Source of the DNA: Prorocentrum cordatum
Lineage: Eukaryota > Sar > Dinophyceae > Prorocentrales > Prorocentraceae
Direction: 5' to 3'
NCBI GenBank assembly: GCA_963575745.1
Contig: CAUYUJ010015305.1
Coordinates: forward strand, 366,491-430,490
DNA length: 64,000 bases
The number at the start of each line of letters is the position of its first letter. Positions within the stretch are counted from its first letter, which is position 1. The translations under genes and the position numbers were made by a program. This document shows positions 55,721-64,000 of the stretch, piece by piece. The notes beneath the pieces were generated by a model, which searched no databases, was not told the DNA's origin, and saw only the letters and a program-made list of their open reading frames with translations.

Positions 55721-58006
55721 GGCTAGGCGGAGAGCCTCGGCCCTCGCTGGAGGCGGTCTCGCACTGCTGGTCGGTGTCGCTGTCCGAGCTCGAAGATGAG
55801 GAGTCGTCGGCGACCGCGCCGCCAGCGCCCGGCCCGCCAAGGGGCCCTGCGAGGCCACCGAGCGGGCAGAGGTCGTCGTGCAGCGCGTCCCCGAGCCCGG
55901 CCGCGCCAGGCCCGCTGGGGTCGCCGGGCCCCACACCCGAAGCCGCGGCACCACGGCAGTGGCGCCTCCGAACGAGCGCGCCAACATCCCGGCCGAGGGC
56001 CTGGAGCCCGCTGGAGCTGGCTGGCGGGCCTCCGAGATACGCAGCATGTCCGGGGTCAGCACGAGCGTCCAGCGCATGACGAAGCCTGAGCCTAGAGGGC
56101 TTGTCGGCGGGGTTCCACTCTGACGGAATCCATGCGAGGATGAAGGTGGTGTCGGTGACAATAGATATGGCGCACAGCTGCTGCAAGACGTGATTGAGAG
56201 TGATGGAAGGGGAACGCCCTTTTCCAACCGCGAGTGCAAGCCCGAGGTTGCCGACCAAGATGAGGCGCCGATGACTATGCCCGCTGCGCCCTCGCACTGC
56301 GCGCCGTGCGGCCATCACAGCCGCTCGCCCCTCGAGAACGGTGATGTCCTCGTCGCGCTGAAACTCGCCGTGGAGAAGGACACCCCAATCGTTGAAGTCA
56401 CCGATCGAGGACCTCGCGACCCCCTCGAAGCTGGTGGAGCCAGCGCGCGCCTGGCGGCGACAGACCTTGGTCCCCTCGACAGGGTCGAAGCCGAGCACGC
56501 ACGCGCGGGCCCCGATGGCGTCCAGCACGGAGCATCGCCAGGCCTCAGCTGACGAGGCGGTGTGCCCCACGAGCTCATTGGCCCAGGTCCGCCCCAGCAC
56601 GCCGTAGCCGCCTCCTGAGCCCGACTGGCCCCTGGAGGCGCTCGAGGCGTAGACAAAGGTGCTGTTGGGCCTCTTGGAGTCGGAGAAAGCGAAGACCAGC
56701 AGGGCGGCCGCCCGCCGCAGCTCGAGCTCCACGCGGCTCCACAGCCGCAGGCGGCGGCGACCAGCGACACGGGCGAAGACGTAGGCCTGTTGAACCATCC
56801 TGAGAAGTGGCCGCCTCAGAAGAGCGGCCCAAGTGAAGTGCCCAAGCAACCTAAAGATCTCGCCCCCCGTGGCCGAGCGGCGGTCCGCCACGCACAGCAG
56901 AGCAAGTCGGATCTTCCACATCCGACTCGGGCTGATGCCCACGCGCCCGCTGCGCCTCTCGAAGGTGATGCCCGTGAAGGTCTGCAGGCCCTCAGGCTCC
57001 ATGGCGCCCTTGCACTTCAAGCCGACCCGCTCCAGCTCGCTGACGACCTCGGTGCAGTCGGCCACGCAGCGGTCGCCGTCGCCGCCGACGACGCACGCGC
57101 TGTCGACGTACACGCCAGGCTGGGTCGAAGAGGTGCGGACCTGCAAGGGAGCGTGGCGGCCCATGACGAGCGGCCCGGCGTCGATCCCCGACCGCAGCAC
57201 GGTGGCCCCCAGCAGCCCCTGGCAGAAGTAGAGGCTCCACGACCACCCCATCGGCAACACTTGCAAGAGAGGCGAACCGAAACGGGCGTCGGGCAGGTCG
57301 ATGTCCACCCCAGCCGCCTCGGCCAACTGTTGGAGCGAACTCAAGTGCACGCTCGGCAACGAGAAATGCCCACCCATCTTGTCAGGCAACTTCACCCTGT
57401 AGAAGGCGCTGTCCACGTCGGCCTGAGCCATACTCAAGGAAGAGGAAGGATCGGCACGCAGCGCCGCCCACGCGGCAGCACTGGGTAACTGGGAATGATC
57501 AGGGCCATGAAACCGTGCATTGACACGTCGCGCATCGAAGATGAGCCGAGGCCGTTCTCGCCCGCTCTTCCACACAAAACACGCCCACCGTGGCACTGCG
57601 CTTGGCCCCGGCTCTGACGAGGCCGGAGGTGTACAGGCCAGGATGAACTGCGCATAGCGCCGCCTATCCGCCATGAGATTGCGATCATTGTGAAGCTTGA
57701 TCTCCTTGTCAGGTGCAGGCGTTCGGCGCGACAAATGTCTCTCCAAATGCACCCACTGATCGCGCTCGAGGCCGCAAAGGACGTCGCTGGGATCACAGCG
57801 TGCGCCTGGCCCCGGCAGGGAGAGGATCTCCCTCTGGCACTGGGCTGGTTGCTCGGGCTCGGTCACGTAGCCCGGCTGGCGGCCGCGCAGCTCCTGATGG
57901 GCCGCCGCGGGTGAGCAGGGAGGCGGGCCCGCCTGCTCGATGATGGACTGCATGAATTCCAGGCTGCGTTGCTGCCCAGCTGAAACTGAATTATCCCAGT
58001 GCGACC
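55452..58006 (-). CDS. DIRS-like element, reverse transcriptase and RNase H
   Basis: Open from just after the predicted splice junction (58006) to 55452. Numbering starts at the first ATG (57953). RT motifs: RPRLIFDARRVNARF (134-148), QADVDSAFYR (motif A, 177-186), LPMGWSWSLYFCQ (motif B, 233-245) and VYVDSA (motif C, 281-286). RNase H follows: VYASSAS (434-440), LEGRAAVMAARRA (Glu541), LVGNLG (566-571) and IPSEWNPADKPSR (Asp617). In motif C the second Asp is Ser. In RNase H the first Asp is replaced in YASSAS and another by Gly568, judged against the usual D-E-D-D pattern. The frame is intact, but catalysis would be doubtful. After residue about 700 a Ser/Asp-rich linker leads to the recombinase, and the coding frame probably changes near 55750. 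Confidence 0.8.
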
Positions 58007-58015
58007 CTACCTAGG
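58006..58015. repeat. Terminal inverted repeat, distal end
   Basis: CCTACCTAGG, the exact reverse complement of 58622-58631. Confidence 0.85.
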
Positions 58016-58045
58016 AGTTGGAACCCCTAGGAAAGCAGCATAAGT

Positions 58046-58510
58046 AGTAACAGTAACGCTGAGCTAAAGCTAAGCTAAAGCTAAGCTAAAGCGAAGCTAA
58101 AACCAAGCCGCAGCTAAGCTAAAGCTAAGCTAAAGCTAAGCTAAAGCTAAGCTAAAGCTAAGCTAAAGCTAAGCTAAAGCTAAGCTACAGCTAAGCTACA
58201 GCTAAGCTCAAGCTAAGCTAAAGTTAAGCTAAAGCTAAGCTACAGCTAAGCTACAGCTAAGCAAAAGCTAAGCTAACGCTAAGCTAAAGCTAAGCTAAAT
58301 CTAAGCTAAAGCTAAGCTACAGCTAAGCTACAGCTAAGCTCAAGCTAAGCTAAAGCTAAGCTAAAGCTAAGATGAAGCTAAAGCTAAACGCTAAGCGAAA
58401 AGCTAAGCGAAACGCGAAGCTAAAGCTAAGCTACAGCTGAGCTAAAGCTAAGCTAAAGCTAAGCTAAAGCTGAAGCTAAAGCTAAAGCTAAAGCTAAAGC
58501 TAAAGCTAAA
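58046..58510. repeat. AGCTAA-type satellite
   Basis: About 75 units of AAGCTA/AGCTAA with ACAGCTA and GAAGCTA variants, lying inside the introner-like segment. Confidence 0.95.
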
Positions 58511-58560
58511 ACTCCCAGGGGACTGGGGGGAACCGCTCCCAGGGGACTGGGGGAACCGCC
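58511..58560. repeat. About 25-bp tandem duplication
   Basis: CTCCCAGGGGACTGGGGG is repeated, with GAACCGC following each copy. Confidence 0.9.
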
Positions 58561-58621
58561 CGGGGCGTGTAGCACTGCCCGGCCCCTTTAAGCTAACAGA
58601 GTAAGAACCCTCTAGGCAAAG

Positions 58622-58631
58622 CCTAGGTAGG
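58622..58631. repeat. Terminal inverted repeat, proximal end
   Basis: CCTAGGTAGG, matching 58006-58015 in inverse orientation. Confidence 0.85.
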
Positions 58632-58820
58632 ACAAATGTTCTCGGGCGCCGCCATGACCATGCAAGGCATTCAGGCTCTCGGCCGCGTCGGCGACCCAGT
58701 TCGCCACGCGCATGCGCCGGCGCACTCGCGAGCACACCGACCTCGACAACCCAGCGGGGCCGCCGTCAGTTCGCGCCGCCGCGAAGCCGCTAAGTGGCAG
58801 CAGCTCGCGGGGCGCGATCC
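58623..58820 (-). pseudogene. DIRS-like element, Gag-to-RT linker exon
   Basis: Continues the Gag-like protein in a shifted frame: RELLPLSGFAAA, then RRRMRVANWVADAAESLNAL, then HLSYL before the predicted splice site at 58623. In the Gag frame a TAG at 58792-58790 ends translation, and the shift lies near a CGCCCCGCG stretch around 58810. Similar Arg-rich helix segments precede RT in related dinoflagellate polyproteins (from memory). A one-base lesion is the simplest explanation. Confidence 0.65.
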
Positions 58821-60211
58821 CAGGCGGCCGCGTCATTGCCCCCGGCAGGCCCCACGGCCGGCCGCCTGGTCTTCCCCGCGCCCCTCTCCTGAATATTCCT
58901 GAGCTCGGCGGCCTGCTGCTGGATCTTCTTCTGCAGCCCCGCCTTGGACCCAGCAGCACCGCTGCCGCCGCCTCGTGAGAGCATCCTCTCCTCCTTCGCC
59001 TTGCGGTTTTCCTTGAGGATCTGGGCCTCGCGGTGCATCTCCGAGTTGATGCGGTCGACCAGAGCCGGCGCGACCATCACCAGCCCACGAGTCTCACCCG
59101 TGCCGAGGTAGAGGTAGCTCTCCTCCATCAAGTCGTCGCCCTGGACTGCCGCTAGGCGATCACGATGCCGCCACTCGGCCATCTGGGCCTTCCGCATCAA
59201 GAGCTCGAAAGAGGCGAGCTCACCAAGGTTCAACTGATCGAAGCTAAGGCCCAGCTCCGCCATGCGCATGGCGAGGTCGTGGTCCCCAACGCCCTCATCC
59301 GCGGCCTCCAGCCTGCACTCGTGCACCCACTTCGTGCATCGGGCCCGAGGATGCTGGTCCTGGCGCGCTAGAAACTCAAGGCACCAGGCAGCCGTCCTCG
59401 GGCCCATGATGGGCCACTCAGCCCACTCCGTGGTCGACGCCAGGCGGGCGGCCTCGGCGAAGTGGCGATGGCGACTGCCGTCAGGCCTGGTCTTGATGTC
59501 CAGCACCCGCGCGTCGGTCCCCAGCCCGGGGCCAGGCGACGAGGGGTCCACTGCCTTCACCAGCATGGAGTCGGCGCCCCGCGTGGCGATGCCGACCTTC
59601 CCCACGACCAGATATCCGTCGAAGTCCTGGTGGCGCACCGCCTGCCTGAGCTCCGTCGGATTCTCCCCCGCCAGCACGTACCAGCTCAGCCCGTCATTGG
59701 CGGGCAGCGGACCTGACCCCACCAGCATGCCTGGATAGAGCTCCTCCGCCGGGCTAGTTGCCGCTGCTGCTGCTGGAGTCGACCTCCACGGGGCCTTCCC
59801 TTTGATACGCCTGGAAGGCTTCTCGACGCCCTGGAGAGACAAGCAACCTGGCCTCACCGCCTCCAGAGCCTCGCACACCTCGAGCGCGGTCGGCTCCCAC
59901 TCGGCGCCGTATGCCGCACTCGCTGCCCTCCACCGGCGCCCAAACGCCGACTCCGTCATCGGTGACCCGTCGTTTTTCAACGCCACGAAGCCTGAGAGGT
60001 GGCCCTCCGACAGGATGTGAGGGTACACGTCCGGGTCTGGAGCGAGGGCATACCACACGCGGTGTCTAGCGATCTCCGCCGGACTCGGCGTCACCTCCAG
60101 CTCTGCCTCGCACTCGAAACTCTGGCACTCGCACAACAAGATCCGATCCTGCCAAGTACCGCCCACCTCCCACAGGAGGCGAACGCGACGCCCAGGTCGT
60201 AGATAAGACAT
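58790..60211 (-). CDS. DIRS-like element, Gag-like protein
   Basis: 473 codons, minus strand, ATG at 60211-60209 and TAG at 58792-58790. No enzyme motifs are present. It has a WEVGGTWQDRILL start, YALAPDPDVYPHIL near residue 55, then a middle section with IMGPRTAAWCLEFLARQDQ (about 268-286), LGLSFDQLNLGELASFELL (about 316-334) and a Lys/Arg/Glu-rich ILKENRKAKEERML (about 396-409). The end is low complexity, Ala/Gly-rich. This motif order recurs upstream of RT in dinoflagellate retroelement polyproteins and I read it as the particle protein. It probably once ran on into the linker exon. The true start could be upstream if the 60242-60424 ORF is part of it. Confidence 0.72.
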   Translation of the reverse strand: MSYLRPGRRVRLLWEVGGTWQDRILLCECQSFECEAELEVTPSPAEIARHRVWYALAPDPDVYPHILSEGHLSGFVALKNDGSPMTESAFGRRWRAASAAYGAEWEPTALEVCEALEAVRPGCLSLQGVEKPSRRIKGKAPWRSTPAAAAATSPAEELYPGMLVGSGPLPANDGLSWYVLAGENPTELRQAVRHQDFDGYLVVGKVGIATRGADSMLVKAVDPSSPGPGLGTDARVLDIKTRPDGSRHRHFAEAARLASTTEWAEWPIMGPRTAAWCLEFLARQDQHPRARCTKWVHECRLEAADEGVGDHDLAMRMAELGLSFDQLNLGELASFELLMRKAQMAEWRHRDRLAAVQGDDLMEESYLYLGTGETRGLVMVAPALVDRINSEMHREAQILKENRKAKEERMLSRGGGSGAAGSKAGLQKKIQQQAAELRNIQERGAGKTRRPAVGPAGGNDAAAWDRAPRAAAT

Positions 60212-60241
60212 GTCCGCCGAGGCAGCAGCACAGGGTCAAGC

Positions 60242-60424
60242 TCACGCCGGCGAGGAAGCCCGCAAACAGACGGGGATCGCCAACGATCGGATTCTCCCGA
60301 ACGAGCCCACCGCCAGCGCACAGTCAGAGGCCTCCTCGGCCAGCGGTCCCAGCCCTGGCCCAACCGAATCGAGAATGGCGATGGCGCCGCGGGCCGCTTT
60401 GCTCAGGAGCCCGAAGACTCCCAT
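60242..60424 (-). CDS. Small hydrophobic ORF at the 5' end of the DIRS-like element
   Basis: 60 codons beginning MGVFGLLSKAARGAIAILD, with an alternating Ala/Leu/Gly composition. It lies on the same strand, 30 bp before the Gag-like ATG. It may be the beginning of the polyprotein, split by a lesion, or a chance frame. Confidence 0.35.
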   Translation of the reverse strand: MGVFGLLSKAARGAIAILDSVGPGLGPLAEEASDCALAVGSFGRIRSLAIPVCLRASSPA

Positions 60425-60468
60425 ACAAGCTGGGATGGCGCTGCCGCCCGAAAAACGCGATTGCGCGC

Positions 60469-60493
60469 GGAGTAGTTTTAGCTAAACTACTCC
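60469..60493. promoter_or_regulatory. Palindrome near the 5' end of the DIRS-like element
   Basis: GGAGTAGTTT and AAACTACTCC flank TAGCT, and a third half-site GAACTACTCC follows. It could form a hairpin or bind a dimeric factor. Its role is unknown. Confidence 0.45.
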
Positions 60494-60554
60494 GAACTAC
60501 TCCGTACGAGCGCGTCACTCCGAAAGGCAAATTGAAAGAAAATTTCGTCACGGC

Positions 60555-60880
60555 GATGTATGTGCATGAGCATGTGCATGTGCGTGTGTACCGCGTCTGC
60601 ATATGTGTATGTGCATGTGCACGTTTATGTATATGTATACGCATAGGTTTATGTGGATGTGTATCAAGTGTATGTGTATCATGTGTATTTGGTGTATGTG
60701 TACGTATGTGTATGTGCATGTGTATGTGTATGTGCATGGGTATGCGTGTGCGTATGTGTATGTATATGCGTGTATATGTGTATATATGCATGCATGCATG
60801 CATGCATGCATGCATGCATGCATGCATGTATGTATGTATGTATGTGTGTATGTATGTACGTATGTGTATATGCACTCCGT
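60555..60880. repeat. GTAT/TGCA tetranucleotide array
   Basis: GTGTATGTGC-type repeats, then TGCATGCA at 60788-60830, then TGTATG. Confidence 0.93.
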
Positions 60881-60899
60881 GGAATCCAAAGGCGCTCCA

Positions 60900-61385
60900 T
60901 TGTGACATAACGATGCCCTCTAACATTCAATATGCAACAATGGTGCTATGTTGCATACGGTTGCTGTGGTGCACACAGGCGCCGTGGTATACACAGGCGA
61001 TGTGGTGCACGCAGGCACTGTGCTGTACACTGGTGCTGTGTTGCGCACGCCTGCTGTGATGTACGCAGGAGTTGTGGTGTACACGAGCGCTGTGGTGCAC
61101 GCAGGCAGTGGTGTACACTGGCGCTGTGTTGCACGCGGCTGCTGTGGTGTACATAGGCGGCGTGGTGTGCACAGGCGCTGTGGTGCACGCAAGCACTGTG
61201 GTGTACACAGGCACTGTGCAGATCGCCACACACATGCTGCTGCTACCCGTCTTCGGCCATTGCGAAGCATTCCAAGTCGCCACCAGCGCGAAACGTGACG
61301 TCATCGCCCCCCCACCCCCCTCAGGTGACGGCCGTCATCGCTCTGGAGTAAAACAAAAAAACACAAGCTCCAATGTACGAAATTC
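60900..61385 (+). repeat. Dispersed repeat D with 18-bp minisatellite, copy 3
   Basis: ATATGCAACAATGGTGCTATG, then 18-bp units to about 61220, then ATCGCCACACACATG, then CGAAACGTGACGTCATCG. The order is the same as in copy 2 at 48.1-48.6 kb. Confidence 0.85.
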
Positions 61386-61394
61386 GCTTCAATG

Positions 61395-61680
61395 TCCCGC
61401 CTGCCAGAGCCGCCTGGTAGGGCCCGCCCGCCCGACCCGCCCGTTAAGGTCCGCCCGCTCGCCTGTGTGGAAGCCCGCCCGCTTTCATGTCCCGCCCAAA
61501 CTGCCCGTCAAGGTCCGTCCGCTCAGTACGTCCGTTCGGGTCCGCCCGCCTGGCCCGCCTGTCACGGTCCGCCCGCCCGACCCGCCCGACCCTTATGATC
61601 CGCCCGTTCGGGCTTGGAACCCCGTCCGCTCGCCATCAGGGCCCGACCAACCCATTAGGGCCCGCCAACCCCACCCGCAG
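61395..61680 (+). repeat. GC-rich CCCGCC/GGTCCGCCCG repeat
   Basis: Degenerate about 20-bp words around GGTCCGCCCGCCCGACCCGC. Similar words occur in inverse orientation at 63003-63095. Confidence 0.75.
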
Positions 61681-63002
61681 GTTTGGGTCTCTCCTCAAGC
61701 ATCATAGTTTCCCCTTGTCCCCCTCCCCTCCGCTCTTTACATGCACCCAATGTAGATACTGCTCTCCTCTCTCCCCGATTCCTGTCCGTGCGGGGCACCT
61801 CCTCTCCCGCAATGTTGTTTGGTGCGTACGGCATTTCAACAGGTGGTACTTCACGTGGGCTTGCTTTCCTCCAGGACGTGTTCGGTGTTTCAACATGGTG
61901 TTCGCGCTGAAGCGCTGGCCTCGATTTTCTGTTGACCGACGCTTTGCTCCTGTCGTTCTGAATGGCGCTCTCGAGCTCTCGCCCCAACGCGGGCCACAAT
62001 TCAGAATCTGGGGATCCGATCTTTCCCCTCCTCCGCCTTCTCCTGCTCCTGCTGCTCGTCCAACTCCTGCTCCTGCTGTTGCTGCTCATCATCGTCCCCC
62101 TCCTCATCCTTCCTCATCCTCATCCTCGTCCTTCTCCTCTTGCTCAACCTCTTGCGCATCCGCCACCTCCCCCCCCCCACTCTCAAATGTACAAAACTCC
62201 CCTTGTTCTGACTGCGCGAAGCACGATGGGGTTCTTTTGGGGGGTCCAGGTCCGATATGATTCCCACGGGCGGGTAGAGAAAAACCAGCACACTCGGAAG
62301 GGATGGGTGGAAGGGGTAGGATGTTCGACATGACGCGAGCGCACCTCCTAGCTTGCCATTTGTCCGTTCTCACTCCTCGCCAACTACACGTGGCAGTCAA
62401 GGAAGATATAATCACCCCAAGGGGGTTACGATCGAAGACGAAGACGGCGGGTATCGATGGTTTGGGAGTATACATGTTGAGTGGCACGCGAGCAGCAAAG
62501 AGCATTACAATGGTTCTTGTTGCGGGGCGTTTCGGCGGAACCTCGACACGCTCGAGCGTGAGCCGCCTAATCAAACATGATGCAGCTGGCGCCGAGGCGA
62601 GTGCGCCAGGGCGGACAGAGGTGGCGCGACAAGGATAACCCTTTCGCGAGTAATCTTCGATCGTCGAACAACTCTTCACTCTGCGTTGCTCGCGTGAGAA
62701 CGCACACGCATACCCCAAACCCTGGACTCCCAGCCGTTGCGATGATGAACGTACCACCCTTGGGAGGCTGCATTTTCTTGAGGGATGAAAAAACGACCCT
62801 ACCCTGGATTACAAGTGCGTGGTCTGTAAACCTCCTGGGAACCCCCAAAGCCTAGAGCCGCCAGGACGCGGCACATCACGCAGGGTTTACCCTGTCAGCC
62901 CACAGGAGTTTCAGAGCACAGCGCCTCGTAAACCAGGGTAGGGGCGTTTTTTCTGCCCTTGATTTTCGTGCCAATTCATGGACAACCACGGGATCTTGAA
63001 GT
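61681..63002. other. Unassigned sequence between inverted GC-rich repeats
   Basis: A CTCCTGCTC tract at 62030-62150. Short frames of mixed composition are open on both strands (for example plus, 62353-62580), but I recognise no domain. Confidence 0.4.
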
Positions 63003-63095
63003 GGGCGGTCAGGGGTCGGCCGGGCGGGCCCCGACGGACGAATCGGGAGGGTCGGGCGTCGGGCGGGCGGATCCTGCCGGGCGGGTCGGGCGGGA
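63003..63095 (-). repeat. GC-rich GGGCGGGTCGGGCGGG repeat (inverted copy)
   Basis: Inverse-orientation partner of 61395-61680. Confidence 0.7.
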
Positions 63096-63249
63096 GTGAT
63101 ACTGACGCGGGATGTGTGGTGGGCGAGCGCGACTCCTGAGTAATGTGTGAGGAAGTCCGGAGCGTGAATGCAATTCCTGAGGGGCGAAAGAGCGGCTCCG
63201 ACCTTATCCCCACCAGCCCTCTGGACGAGGGTGGTCCAACCATCTGCTT

Positions 63250-63920
63250 CTTTCCTCTTAATGGCCGAAGATAATCAAAGATGGTTCAACATGGCTCCCG
63301 ACATGCCTCCATGAGGCCCTGAGAGAAGCACACGACGGCTTCAAGTGCTATCGGAACCCCCTCATGACTTCCTAAAGAGGCCGGCATGCCTCCAAAACGT
63401 AAGGAACATCAATGCTGTTTGCCTTCTCGCCATTTCGCTTCCGATGCGGCGTTGAGATCTCGAGATGACCCGAAAATGGCCCGCCCCAAAAGGACATAAA
63501 AAAAGCCGCCGCGACGGCCCCAAGAGCGCCCACAAGCGCCCTAAGAGGCGATGTTGATGGCCCCCGAGGGGGGGGGGGGGGCAGCATGTGGCACCCCCTC
63601 CCCTGTTGTGATACATGTCCTCCAAGATTGCCCCAAGTGGCCCTCCAGGGTCCAGGGCTCCCAAGAGAACCCTCGAGAGAGCCCCTATAGGACCCCAAGA
63701 CCCTCCAAACGAGTCCCAAGGAGACCCGAAACCCCACCAGCAGCGCCTCAAGAGGGCTCCAAGAGGATACCGAGAGCGATCTCGTCTGCGTTTTCCTCGT
63801 CATCGTACTCATCCTCGTTCTTTGGTCCGCCTGATCCTCCTCTTCCTCCCCGCTGTCCTCAAGAGGTTCCCAAGAGAGCCCCAGGAAGACCCCAAGAGAA
63901 CATCAAAAGTTTCACCGGTG
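63250..63920. repeat. CAAGAGG-family array with CT-rich tract
   Basis: Diverged units at 63250-63330 and 63480-63550, dense at 63630-63780, then a CT-rich tract (63785-63855) and further units to 63900. It contains a run of 13 G near 63570. Confidence 0.75.
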
Positions 63921-64000
63921 TTCGGCCCACTGCTTGACTATGTGCCTACCTGCGCCCCTTCTTCGGGCAACTCCCCCGGGCATGGATTCTGGATGGGCCA

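Larger units (their letters stand above)
58007..58622 (-). mobile_element. Introner-like 616-bp insertion/intron with terminal inverted repeats
   Basis: On the minus strand, coding sequence ends TACCTAG, then GCTTTGCC begins the segment. The segment ends CTAGGTAG and coding resumes GGTCGCACTGGG. Removing 58622-58007 joins the two coding parts in frame (SYLG then SHWDNSVSAGQ), while the unspliced sequence has stops. The borders are GC...AG, with AG|G at both ends, a pattern known from dinoflagellate introns. The 10-bp inverted repeats overlap both splice sites, as in introner elements. The interior is mostly an AGCTAA satellite. The splice is predicted, not shown. Confidence 0.75.
53829..60430 (-). 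mobile_element. DIRS-like tyrosine-recombinase retroelement
   Basis: About 6.6 kb on the minus strand. In order of reading: a short hydrophobic ORF (60424-60242), a Gag-like ORF (60211-58790), a linker exon, a TIR-bounded 616-bp insertion (58622-58007), reverse transcriptase plus RNase H (58006 to about 55760), tyrosine recombinase (about 55720-54631) and a methyltransferase-like domain (about 54575-53829). RT-RNase H followed by a tyrosine recombinase, with no integrase and no long terminal repeats seen, is the layout of DIRS-type elements, and some of these also carry a methyltransferase. The exact ends were not found; I saw no convincing terminal repeats around the whole unit. Several frame changes and catalytic substitutions suggest a decayed copy. 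Confidence 0.85.

Noticed and set aside
55796-56123. Plus-strand Arg/Pro-rich frames opposite the RT-RNase H region
   Set aside because: Antisense shadows of the retroelement coding strand.
58448-58735. Minus-strand frame ending in a Ser-Phe repeat
   Set aside because: The tail is the AGCTAA satellite read through; it lies inside the predicted intron.

Overview
The window reads as nuclear DNA of a dinoflagellate, possibly Prorocentrum-like (inference). It is GC-rich and dominated by repeats. It carries two retroelement types whose protein motifs I recognise from dinoflagellate genomes, a candidate GC-AG intron, and two probable host genes that are Cys-rich modular proteins. I see no bacterial operons, rRNA, tRNA, spliced-leader sequence or CRISPR array.

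Layout. 1-4.9 kb: unassigned DNA with a TACTC satellite and a GTC array. 4.9-7.13 kb and 14.86-15.06 kb: one composite dispersed repeat (CAAGAGG array, CT-rich tract, conserved 3' module), split by a complete 7.7-kb LINE-like element at 7134-14845 that is flanked by an exact 11-bp target-site duplication. 15-24.6 kb: microsatellites, foldback elements and more CAAGAGG arrays. 24.7-32.6 kb: about five diverged units of a long tandem repeat, interrupted by a GTC array and a 78-bp minisatellite. 32.6-39.1 kb: small tandem arrays, a CAT/CAC array and foldback elements. 39.2-41.1 kb: about five copies of a 376-bp repeat. 41.17-42.61 kb (minus): a tandem Cys-module (Stc1-like) gene. 45.69-46.85 kb (minus): a single-pass membrane protein with three Cys-rich modules. 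47.2-53.8 kb: minisatellites and microsatellites. 53.83-60.43 kb (minus): a DIRS-like tyrosine-recombinase retroelement (Gag-like, RT-RNase H, tyrosine recombinase, methyltransferase-like). 60.5-64 kb: more repeats and unassigned DNA.

How the parts relate. The LINE encodes an ORF1 zinc-finger/coiled-coil protein and an ORF2 with endonuclease, reverse transcriptase, RNase H and a C-terminal Cys/His domain. Its frame is broken at several points, most of them at homopolymer runs. The DIRS-like element retains long open frames but has substitutions at expected RT and RNase H catalytic residues. Its polyprotein is interrupted by a 616-bp segment with terminal inverted repeats and GC...AG ends. Removing that segment rejoins the frame exactly, so it looks like an introner-type insertion that arrived after the retroelement. 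Most long open frames elsewhere are by-products of stop-poor repeats and are not annotated as genes.
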